From assembly GCF_014836675.1 (NCBI RefSeq), contig NZ_JACSQK010000006.1, positions 271,214-335,213 on the forward strand: 64,000 bases of DNA, in the 5' to 3' direction. The position numbers were made by a program, and so were the translations under genes. This DNA comes from Comamonas avium. GTDB lineage: Bacteria > Pseudomonadota > Gammaproteobacteria > Burkholderiales > Burkholderiaceae_C. Numbering within the stretch: the stretch's first letter is position 1; each line of letters starts with the position of its first letter. Below the pieces are notes generated by a model that was not told where the DNA came from, did no database searches, and saw nothing but the letters and a program-made list of their open reading frames with translations. Positions 8,079 to 14,152 of this stretch are shown piece after piece.

Positions 8079-8127
8079 GCCGCTTTTAATCCGCTGGTCG
8101 CGAGTGCGAATCTCGCAGGGCCCACCA
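8079..8127 (+). repeat. tRNA-Lys(UUU) 3' half relic: attachment-site copy 1
   Basis: The sequence matches the 3' half of a tRNA-Lys from the anticodon loop (CTTTTAATCC) through a T-arm (GCGAGTGCGAATCTCGC) to the acceptor end GGGCCCACCA. No matching 5' half (a GGGCCC acceptor strand) is present upstream, so it is not a working tRNA. The T-loop has a GTGCGAAT in place of the usual GTTCGAAT. A tRNA 3' half beside an integrase relic is the usual signature of attL/attR. A second degenerate copy lies at 15671. Confidence 0.75.
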
Positions 8128-8134
8128 AAGATTA

Positions 8135-8165
8135 CAGCCCCGTGTAGCAATACACGGGGCTTTTT
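8135..8165 (+). terminator. strong terminator carried with att copy 1
   Basis: An eleven-base stem (AGCCCCGTGTA / TACACGGGGCT) with a GCAA tetraloop and a run of T. It is the terminator expected after a tRNA gene and is duplicated with the att relic at 15729. Confidence 0.9.
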
Positions 8166-8222
8166 CTTGCTCCCAATAGTAAAGCAATCCGGCTCACTGA
8201 ATAAGCCCCGCTGTTCTGCAAT

Positions 8223-8435
8223 TCACCTGAGTAGCTTCACCTTTTGCCCGATCTTGTGCCGGATGTAATGGGCTGTCAGCCCCTCAGTGGTATGCCCCAA
8301 CAGTGCCTGGGCTTCGCGGATTCCAACGGCTTCATCAAGGGCGGTCGTGGCAGTGGCTCGCAGATCGCGGAACTGAAACTACGCCTTTGGAATTCCTGCC
8401 GCTTCTCTGGCTGCATCAAAACGGTCGCGCAGTTG
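8223..8435 (-). pseudogene. tyrosine integrase, 3' fragment with internal stop
   Basis: Read on the minus strand from about 8435, the frame encodes RDRFDAAREAAGIPKA, a TAG stop, then FQFRDLRATATTALDE, LLGHTTEGLTAHYIRHK and IGQKVKLLR with a terminal TGA at 8225. The DLRATAT, LLGHT and HY elements are the C-terminal catalytic box of tyrosine recombinases (Arg, His/Trp and nucleophile Tyr). The N-terminal two thirds are gone and the upstream side is joined directly to an IS5-type transposase fragment. The C-terminus faces the att relic 60-95 bases away, the standard int-att arrangement. It is a dead gene. Confidence 0.85.
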
Positions 8436-8675
8436 CAGTATCGACTCCACCAAGCCTGTGGTTTGCCTGAGCGGCAAGCCAAACAAGTTTTTAAGGGTCA
8501 AACAAAACTGGATGGCAGCATCGCCTTGGGCTTCGCCCGGCTTTGCCGCTGGTAGCGGCAAACCAGACCATGCGCTTGTCCAACTAAATTGATTGTGATC
8601 CACGGGCCTTGAGGGCTGCGTTGTACTGCTTTTCCAGTTTGTGGTTCGGTAGCGAGGTTTGTTGGGAGGACTCAT
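8436..8675 (-). pseudogene. IS5-family transposase, N-terminal fragment
   Basis: The start MSPPNKPRYRTTNWK and a later segment DAAIQFCLTLKNLFGLPLRQ are diagnostic of the N-terminal part of IS5-group transposases. Between them the frame shifts: another frame gives YNAALKARG and then MVWFAATSGKAGR, the expected family sequence, with a stop inside. At the 3' side the transposase runs straight into the integrase remnant without terminal repeats. This is the scar of an insertion followed by deletion. Confidence 0.8.
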
Positions 8676-8858
8676 GCCGCAAGCCGTAGGCTAGCGGCAC
8701 AGCGATTTATGCAACAACGCCTGCTGAAGGATGAGTAAGGTAAAGCTGCAGACTCTCAGCCTGGAGTGCAGGTGCTGGACATCCGATGCTGGTCGCAAGC
8801 CAAAGGCCGCAAATGAAGCTGCTGTGCTGGAGGTTTGGAGCTCAGATCAAACAAAAAA
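8676..8858. other. gene-less remnant DNA
   Basis: No supported gene. It probably contains leftover element sequence between the IS fragment and the tiny membrane-peptide gene. Confidence 0.4.
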
Positions 8859-8887
8859 ACTCGCATTGATTCAACGAAATGCGAGTC
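8859..8887 (-). terminator. rho-independent terminator (bidirectional)
   Basis: A nine-base stem (ACTCGCATT / AATGCGAGT) flanked by A and T runs on both sides. It directly follows the 24-codon minus-strand gene. Confidence 0.8.
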
Positions 8888-8905
8888 TTTTTGGAGTGCT
8901 GTAGG

Positions 8906-8980
8906 TCAAAAAACACCAAATAGCATCAGTAGCAAAACAACCGAAATGGGTACGCCGAGTAGCCAGAGCAAAATGGGCAT
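8906..8980 (-). CDS. 24-residue hydrophobic membrane peptide
   Basis: A 24-codon frame encoding MPILLWLLGVPISVVLLLMLF plus three residues. It has an AGGAG site seven bases before the ATG and a perfect terminator 20 bases past the stop, so it looks like a complete mini-gene. The peptide is a single transmembrane helix with a central proline. A longer in-frame extension to 9319 lacks any such site and is probably not used. Tiny membrane peptides of this type are found in many Proteobacteria and some are toxins or stress factors; no role is assigned here. Confidence 0.65.
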   Translation of the reverse strand: MPILLWLLGVPISVVLLLMLFGVF

Positions 8981-9172
8981 GTGAACTCCTAGTAGCCAGG
9001 TCAAATCCTGGGATGGTTCCACCTTATCTTGGGTATGCGCGGTGCGTTGTGCGTTGAAGGGGTACATCGCCGTAAGGGGTAACCTACCGCTTGTCGGACT
9101 TTCAACATAAAAGCAGCCACCAATCTCAATGCTTAGCCACCTTATGGTGGTTTTTCCATTTACGGCCCAGTC

Positions 9173-9515
9173 ATGGCAACTCATCCGGCAAGGCTGCCAA
9201 CACTTAAGCCTAGATTGCTGGTGCTTGAAACCAGGCGCGTGCCAACGATGCAGGCTGGAAGTTGGCGCACAGAGGGAATGACCAGCACCCAGCGTAGCTA
9301 CGGCTACAAGTGGCAGCAAGCCGGGCTAGACTTTCTTCATGAGCATCCACTGTGCGTGATGTGCGATGCAGAAGCTAGGGTAGAGGTCGGCACAATGGTC
9401 GACCACAAGATTCCACACCACGGTGAGCAGAAGTTGTTCTGGCGCCGAAGCAATTGGCAGCCGTTATCTCGCTACTCACCACGCACGAAACAAGCAGCGC
9501 GAAGAGGCGATGTAG
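9173..9515 (+). pseudogene. phage HNH endonuclease, frameshifted near 3' end
   Basis: The start MATHPARLPTLKPRLLVLE and the core SYGYKWQQAGLDFLHEHPLC, CVMC, VDHKIPH and NWQPL match small HNH proteins encoded beside phage terminases. After NWQPL the frame gives RYSPRTKQAARR and lacks the last His motif. The neighbouring frame gives THHARNKQREEAM and a stop at 9515, which is the expected family ending. A single indel between about 9466 and 9478 therefore destroyed the gene. The first zinc pair CVMC and the DH motif remain. It belongs to the packaging region of a second prophage. Confidence 0.75.
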
Positions 9516-9518
9516 GGC

Positions 9519-9800
9519 TTATGAGCTAATGATCTGGCGTATTTGAGCCAGGCTGAACTCTAGGCCCTCATCCTTGAAGTCTTGAAAGATGTGCTCGCCT
9601 TTAGTGAGTAAGCCATCAATCTTTGCGACCTCCGCTTCTTGGAGTGCATAGACGGTGATGAACGGTTCGCTGGCATCCTGATCGCTTTTCACAAACTCGG
9701 AGTTTTCTGCGTACAAAGCTTTGATTGCGGCCTTTGGGCCGTTGGCTTCATCCATCCACTGCAGAAGTCCAGGGCCAGTGTCGAATATTGCGTAGTGCAT
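9519..9800 (-). CDS. hypothetical protein (93 aa)
   Basis: The start is set at the ATG at 9800, where a GGAGG site lies eight bases upstream; the frame extends further (to 10103) but that part crosses the terminase relic on the other strand and is unlikely. The product (MHYAIFDTGPGLLQWMDEAN onward) is acidic, soluble and predicted alpha/beta. It includes an EPFITVYALQEAEVAKIDGL stretch. It occupies a site inside the decayed phage packaging region. No family recognised. Confidence 0.6.
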   Translation of the reverse strand: MHYAIFDTGPGLLQWMDEANGPKAAIKALYAENSEFVKSDQDASEPFITVYALQEAEVAKIDGLLTKGEHIFQDFKDEGLEFSLAQIRQIISS

Positions 9801-9991
9801 TGCATCCTCCGTGGTTCGCTGAACTTCATCATAGATGAGCAGCATTGCCATTACCGGAAAGACGCAGGCGGGGGCCAAAGTCTGTAGGGCTTGCTCCTCT
9901 AGACCGCCCTGTACCGCATGCGCAAAAAAATCCCCCCTGTTTGTTTTATTTCTGGGGGCAGAAATCAAAGAAATCAAACATTCAAAAAGTG

Positions 9992-10054
9992 ATGTCGGAC
10001 ATGCCACGTGGCGGTTCCCGTCCGGGGGCAGGGCGTAAGCTTGGGGCTCTTTGA
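9992..10054 (+). pseudogene. terminase small subunit, N-terminal remnant
   Basis: The frame encodes MSDMPRGGSRPGAGRKLGAL and stops. The PRGGxRPGAGRK motif is the characteristic N-terminus of many phage terminase small subunits, which bind DNA at the start of packaging. Only 20 residues remain of a protein normally 130 or more residues long. Lying about 480 bases after the HNH relic, it supports a lost packaging module. Confidence 0.65.
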
Positions 10055-10151
10055 CGGTGTGGCTGGTTAAGCGCATGTGCTTGTTTGCTGCTGCAAGAGT
10101 CAAACGTGGGGAACCCGGTGCATGACGTGGCTTCTGTGTATGGGCGCAAAA

Positions 10152-10173
10152 AAGCCCGCACAGTGGCGGGCTT
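10152..10173 (-). terminator. rho-independent terminator
   Basis: Stem AAGCCCGC / GCGGGCTT; the minus strand continues with six T residues. It lies just beyond the stop of the 44-codon minus-strand gene. Confidence 0.8.
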
Positions 10174-10209
10174 AGGGTGTCGGGGCTGAGTTAGTAGCTT
10201 GGCGTGTGC

Positions 10210-10344
10210 TTAGTGCCGAGCAGCCTGAACGCTAATGGCTGCGGCTCTGGGGAAACGTTTCATGGCATCTTCCAGCGCAGCGAAAGTGCTGGGGAACAGA
10301 GCCGTGTAGTACGCCCCTGCCACTTTGATGATGCATAGCCTCAT
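10210..10344 (-). CDS. small hypothetical protein (44 aa)
   Basis: A 44-codon gene beginning MRLCIIKVAGAYYTALFPST and ending in QAARH. An AAGGAG site lies six to seven bases before the ATG and a terminator follows the stop within 40 bases. The N-terminal half is moderately hydrophobic; the C-terminal half is basic with an amphipathic helix. Complete expression signals in a decayed element suggest it is a live gene. The function is unknown. Confidence 0.6.
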   Translation of the reverse strand: MRLCIIKVAGAYYTALFPSTFAALEDAMKRFPRAAAISVQAARH

Positions 10345-10520
10345 TGATGTCTCCTTGTGCTTATCCAGTTACTTTCAGTTTATCGACCATTTTGTATCAA
10401 ACTGAAACAAAAAAATGTAAAACTGAGAGGTGCTTACTGCTGCGCCGAGGTGGAGGTGGGTGAGTGATGTTGCCCGCCAGCAGCTTTCTGGCTGCTATTT
10501 CAATTCCTTAGGCGAAAAAA

Positions 10521-10540
10521 AACCCACCAGATGGTGGGTT
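10521..10540 (-). terminator. hairpin, likely minus-strand terminator
   Basis: An eight-base stem AACCCACC / GGTGGGTT with an AGAT loop; the minus strand continues with eight T residues. The gene it would serve is not evident. Confidence 0.6.
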
Positions 10541-11369
10541 TGGAATAAAAGGCCGGTGCCTTGCGGCGTGCTATGGGATTGCATAAGAGGGAGGGAGGAG
10601 GTGCCCGTAGCCCGGCTTGAAACTTGTAAAGCTTGCGCTTGCTGTTGATAGATAGAGCCGATTGGCAAAAGTTCAATCAGGTTTTTGTACTTTCTTCGCT
10701 GGGTGGCTGTGTAAAGTCTGTTGGCAGCGGGAAAGTGCGCTGCGTTTTGGCCCATTCCAGTTGCCTGGGAAAGAACTGCCGCCTGTTCTCAATCCCTGTG
10801 GCTTTTTTCAATGCATGCGGGGGGCAGGGGTAAGGCAGGCCGGTTGTAGATCTTTGCAGGCTGGTGGTGCCCACGAACCGGAGTGTTGAACATGTCATCA
10901 CCTTTGAAAAACGTGTCGGTGCAAGACATAGCAACCACCATTGCACAAGCAAGTAAACACTGTCAGTGAGCAGGCTTGAGTGAGGAGGTCAGTGGGTTGA
11001 GGTTCGAACCAAATGCTGTCCGCGTGGATCTGGCTTTGTTGGCAGGGGTGAAGCGCTATAAAGCCGCCGGCTTGCCTTTCTGACTGAACTGCTACGCAGT
11101 TCCGCAACCCCTTGCGCAAAGGCGCTTGGACTTTCTCTCTACTGTCGTGCAGAGGGCAATGCTACTTGCGCTGTGGGCTTCACTGTTGTTGGCAACCCGG
11201 TTTGCCTCAGCCTTTGATCGTGTAAGCACTTTGGCAACAGGAGATGGCGGGACGCTGCGCGGAGTCCCTAGCTTGACGGGAGGCCTTATGGAGCCGCACC
11301 GAAAGCAGCTTGTGAAAAGCCGAGGGGCAAGCGTCCAGTCAATGCCGTGGTGCCCAGAGCGGGAGCACT

Positions 11370-11441
11370 TTGCCACCTTGCCACCTTGCCACCTTGCCAC
11401 CTTGCCACCTTGCCACCTTGCCACCTTGCCACCTTGCCACC
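11370..11441 (+). repeat. 9-copy 8-bp tandem repeat (TTGCCACC)
   Basis: Nine uninterrupted perfect copies of TTGCCACC followed by one degenerate copy. The unit is not a multiple of three, so copy-number change would shift any reading frame across it. No credible gene crosses it. Confidence 0.9.
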
Positions 11442-11596
11442 TTGCCGCACGCTGTGGAGCGGATTGCTTGCCTTAGGTCTTTCGCCGTTGGTACTGCCAA
11501 GGACGCATTAAAAATATGCATCAAGTTGAGCGTAGTGGTTGCATCTGACAGATGCTTCTATGGGTTTGGGCTACAACTTGCCCAGGAGGTGCCGCC

Positions 11597-11719
11597 ATGC
11601 AACTGAACCACAAAGAACCCCGCAAAGAGCAGGAGCCCAAGCCTGAGCCAATTGATCCCCCCAGCGATGCACCGCCAGTAGAGCTGCCAGGAGAACCCGT
11701 GGATGAGCCAAATATTTAG
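11597..11719 (+). CDS. small acidic proline-rich protein (40 aa)
   Basis: A 40-codon frame with an excellent AGGAGGT site seven bases before the ATG and a hairpin right after the stop. The product (MQLNHKEPRKEQEPKPEPID onward) is rich in Glu, Pro and Asp with no hydrophobic core and should be disordered. It resembles in style the 45-codon gene at 5629, though the two are not clearly homologous. The function is unknown. Confidence 0.6.
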   Translation: MQLNHKEPRKEQEPKPEPIDPPSDAPPVELPGEPVDEPNI

Positions 11720-11727
11720 TGCACAAC

Positions 11728-11750
11728 AAAGCCCGCACGAGGCGGGCTTT
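11728..11750 (+). terminator. hairpin terminator after the 40-codon gene
   Basis: A nine-base perfect stem AAAGCCCGC / GCGGGCTTT with a five-base loop. The T run is short on both strands, so termination may be partial. Confidence 0.65.
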
Positions 11751-11796
11751 GGTTTGCAATTCAGTCTTGCACTCGTACGCTAGGCTGCATTAACTT

Positions 11797-12954
11797 TTAA
11801 TCCCATCCCTGCTTATTGCGTCGCAAGTATGGCGTAATTGAGGCCAGCGCTAGTATGGCCAGTATGAACCCAATCCACATTGGAGAACTCAAGCCATAAC
11901 CTGAAACTATTGCTACCCCACCCAGATAGGAGCCACCACCAAGACCAATATTAATAATTGAAGTGTGTACGGAGTTAACCATTGGGCCAGGATGCGCCAC
12001 GCTGACAATTCTTGCCATCATTGCGGGGTTCATGGGAACGCCGGTCAAGCCTATCAATATTATTGAGATAATCGCAATAGATTTGTACTCGGCAAACAAT
12101 GCCATAACTAGCAATGAGGCGCTAAGAATCGTTAAACCAACTACCATAATTGCTAAGCTATGTGCATGTGCTAAGCGCCCAGTTATAATATTTCCCACGA
12201 TATTGGATAAACCAAAAATCATAAGAATAAATGGTATATCTTTCATGCTGAACCCAGTTACATCAACCAGGACTGGTACGAAATAACTAAATGCAGCAAA
12301 ACTGGCGCCGAGGATAAGGCAACTGGTCAAACATGCTTTCCAGTAGGCTGCGTTTTTAAAAGCTTTTAACTCATCTTCCATCTTTAATTCCCCACCACTA
12401 CTGGTGATGGTTGGTAATAGACGTTTTAAAGCAAGTAGACAGATAAAAACCAAAACAGCAACTAAACCAAAAGTTATTTGCCAGCCCCAGCGTTGGTCAA
12501 TGATGGTTGCAAGTGGTACGCCAAACACGTTGGATATCATGAAGCCACCAATAACTACTGATGCTGCACGAGGACGTTTTTCGGGTGAAACCATTGCCAT
12601 GCTTGTTGCCAGCGAAAGACTTAAGCAGCCAGCGCACAGAACACCAGTAAAAATACGAATAAAAACTAAAACCGAATAGCTAGAGACAAAGGCACTTAAG
12701 CCTTGTGCGACGACATATAAAGTTAATAGTAAAAGCAATACTTTGCGATATGGTACCTTAAACTTTAAAAAAAAGTAGGTTAATACTGGACCACCTAGCA
12801 TTACACCAAATGCATAATATGATATTAAATGCCCCACCTCACCCACTGTGATGCCGAAGGCCTCAGATAAAGTAGACGTCATGCCGGCCACCATTAACTC
12901 TGCTGTGCCAATTGAAAAAATTGCCAGCCCCAAAATATACACTGCTAACGGCAT
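11797..12954 (-). CDS. MFS transporter, DHA1 (AraJ/Cmr-like) family
   Basis: A 385-residue protein with about 12 hydrophobic segments. The N-terminus (YILGLAIFSIGTAELMVAG) and the segment after TM4 (RAASVVIGGFMISNVFGVPL) are characteristic of the DHA1 drug/sugar efflux group of the major facilitator superfamily (AraJ, NepI, Cmr type). These export small molecules using the proton gradient. The gene is clearly AT-richer than all flanking genes, consistent with horizontal acquisition. A TetR-family gene lies directly upstream in the same direction, with a palindrome in the gap. The substrate is unknown. Confidence 0.85.
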   Translation of the reverse strand: MPLAVYILGLAIFSIGTAELMVAGMTSTLSEAFGITVGEVGHLISYYAFGVMLGGPVLTYFFLKFKVPYRKVLLLLLTLYVVAQGLSAFVSSYSVLVFIRIFTGVLCAGCLSLSLATSMAMVSPEKRPRAASVVIGGFMISNVFGVPLATIIDQRWGWQITFGLVAVLVFICLLALKRLLPTITSSGGELKMEDELKAFKNAAYWKACLTSCLILGASFAAFSYFVPVLVDVTGFSMKDIPFILMIFGLSNIVGNIITGRLAHAHSLAIMVVGLTILSASLLVMALFAEYKSIAIISIILIGLTGVPMNPAMMARIVSVAHPGPMVNSVHTSIINIGLGGGSYLGGVAIVSGYGLSSPMWIGFILAILALASITPYLRRNKQGWD

Positions 12955-12978
12955 ACCCGTACCACATCCTTTTTATTT

Positions 12979-12990
12979 TAACGATCGTTA
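12979..12990. promoter_or_regulatory. candidate TetR operator upstream of MFS gene
   Basis: A perfect 12-bp palindrome TAACGATCGTTA, 25 bases before the MFS start codon and 37 bases past the tetR stop. A related core (ACGATC) recurs upstream of tetR at 13683-13698. Confidence 0.55.
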
Positions 12991-13027
12991 CAAAAATATT
13001 TAATAAAAAATTTCGATTGAAATATTT

Positions 13028-13630
13028 TTAGAAATTAATCAAGATGCCATTGACGACATCTTCAAGAGTATCTCTGTCTGAAATATTTTTACTTAGCACG
13101 CGCAAACCGTAATAGCCAGCCAAAAACCCCCTGGCCATCACTGTGGCAGAGGCTTTGGTGCTTAGTTCGCCATTTTTTTGGCCTTCGGTGAACACTGTAA
13201 ATAGTGTTTTTTCTAAGCGCTGTCGATATTCCAGATTCAGGCTGGCAACTGCCTGATCTTTGCTGCCCATCTCCAATGCAGAAAACAAAACCATGGCGGC
13301 ATGCTGTTCCGATTGAGAGAGATCTTCCGAAATTCCCCATAGTAAAAGAGATCGCAACCGATCCTTTACTAATCCGCACTGCCTGAGAATTCCTAATTGC
13401 GCCGACATAGTTTGCTCGTGGCTGCGCAGCAAAGCTTGTTCGTATAAGGCCTGCTTGCTACCAAAAGCGTTGTACAAACTGCCTCTGCCTAATCCTGTGC
13501 TTTCGCATAAATTCTGGGCTGAGGTGCCGGCATAGCCATTGACGCTAAAAACCGCCACGGCGGCATCAATAACCCCTTCATCATCAAACTGTCTTGGGCG
13601 GCCAGGTTGATTGGTTTTTTCAGTATTCAT
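13028..13630 (-). CDS. TetR/AcrR-family transcriptional regulator
   Basis: A 200-residue protein with the standard N-terminal helix-turn-helix (about residues 22-65: VIDAAVAVFSVNGYAGTSAQ, then STGLGRGSLYNAFGSKQALY) and a divergent C-terminal ligand domain. Regulators of this family repress a nearby efflux gene and release DNA on binding the exported compound. It lies immediately upstream of the MFS gene in the same orientation and shares its AT-rich composition. Palindromes before its own start (13647-13662, 13683-13698) suggest autoregulation. Confidence 0.88.
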   Translation of the reverse strand: MNTEKTNQPGRPRQFDDEGVIDAAVAVFSVNGYAGTSAQNLCESTGLGRGSLYNAFGSKQALYEQALLRSHEQTMSAQLGILRQCGLVKDRLRSLLLWGISEDLSQSEQHAAMVLFSALEMGSKDQAVASLNLEYRQRLEKTLFTVFTEGQKNGELSTKASATVMARGFLAGYYGLRVLSKNISDRDTLEDVVNGILINF

Positions 13631-13646
13631 TAAGAATTGACAGGGG

Positions 13647-13698
13647 TTTGACTTTGGTCAAATCATGTATTGTAGTTGTTTTTTGAACGATCAGTCAA
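13647..13698. promoter_or_regulatory. candidate operators/promoter of tetR
   Basis: Two inverted repeats lie 17 and 53 bases before the tetR start: TTTGAC-TTTG-GTCAAA (13647-13662) and TTGAACGATCAGTCAA (13683-13698). The second shares the ACGATC core with the palindrome before the MFS gene. Autoregulation is inferred. Confidence 0.5.
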
Positions 13699-13737
13699 AT
13701 TCAGGCCTGAGCTTTTACTCAAATCGTACTTGCCCTG

Positions 13738-14076
13738 ATGAAGGATGGTTTCAAGGCTCATTACGACCTGTGGCGGATTTCTGGGTGAGGAGCTTTGGGT
13801 TTCTCAGGTCATAGCTTTTGCCACTCCATGCCAGCGCCACACGTATCAGTGCACGAAGCTGATGGTCGCCATTGAGTACACATCCACAGTGTTGATGTTG
13901 TCAGAGCTGGCTTCCGTTGGTAGAGCGTCATTGACACAGGCCGCTGGACCGTGGGCCTGGGTGGCCGCCTGCTGCTGCGCAGCGGTGTTGAGCTGGGGGT
14001 GGAGTACACCACCAACATTGACCAGAGCAGTGCCTACGTGGGCAGCCTGCGACTGGGCCTGCGCGTGCCGTTCTAA
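13738..14076 (+). pseudogene. autotransporter beta-barrel, C-terminal remnant
   Basis: One frame, broken by stops (TGA near 13786, TGA near 13873, TAG at 13921), gives VDVVRAGFRW, then DTGRWTVGLGGRLLLRSGVE, LGVEYTTNIDQSSAYVGSLR and LGLRVPF with a final TAA. Alternating strands ending in a C-terminal Phe are the signature of an autotransporter translocator barrel. The passenger domain and most of the barrel are missing. A strong terminator follows, suggesting the true 3' end of the old gene. It is non-functional. Confidence 0.7.
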
Positions 14077-14095
14077 AACGGCTGGCGCTCAATGC

Positions 14096-14131
14096 AAGCC
14101 CCCTGCCGGTGCAAGCTGGCAGGGGGCTTTT
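14096..14131 (+). terminator. strong rho-independent terminator
   Basis: A twelve-base perfect stem (AAGCCCCCTGCC / GGCAGGGGGCTT) with a ten-base loop and a T run. It lies 20 bases after the autotransporter remnant and 22 bases before the diguanylate cyclase start. Confidence 0.9.
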
Positions 14132-14152
14132 AATAATAAACTCGCTTAAAAA

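Larger units (their letters stand above)
10345..11596. other. 1.25-kb stretch without a convincing gene
   Basis: Several open frames exist on both strands but none has both a ribosome binding site and recognisable content. The stretch holds a hairpin terminator (10521-10540) and an 8-bp tandem repeat (11370-11441). A 25-codon frame at 10892 (MSSPLKNVSVQDIATTIAQA) is possible but weak. It is probably decayed phage DNA. Confidence 0.5.

Noticed and set aside
7935-8150. A 71-residue minus-strand frame containing GGPCEIRTRDQRIKS
   Set aside because: It is the antisense of the tRNA-Lys remnant and its flank, a well-known false gene pattern.
10892-10969. A 25-codon frame MSSPLKNVSVQDIATTIAQA...
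   Set aside because: No convincing ribosome site or terminator; too short to support.
11370-11441. CRISPR array
   Set aside because: The units are 8 bp with no spacers; it is a simple tandem repeat.
11092-11524. Minus- and plus-strand frames through the 8-bp repeat giving repetitive peptides
   Set aside because: The open frames arise from the repeat itself; there is no ribosome site or family content.
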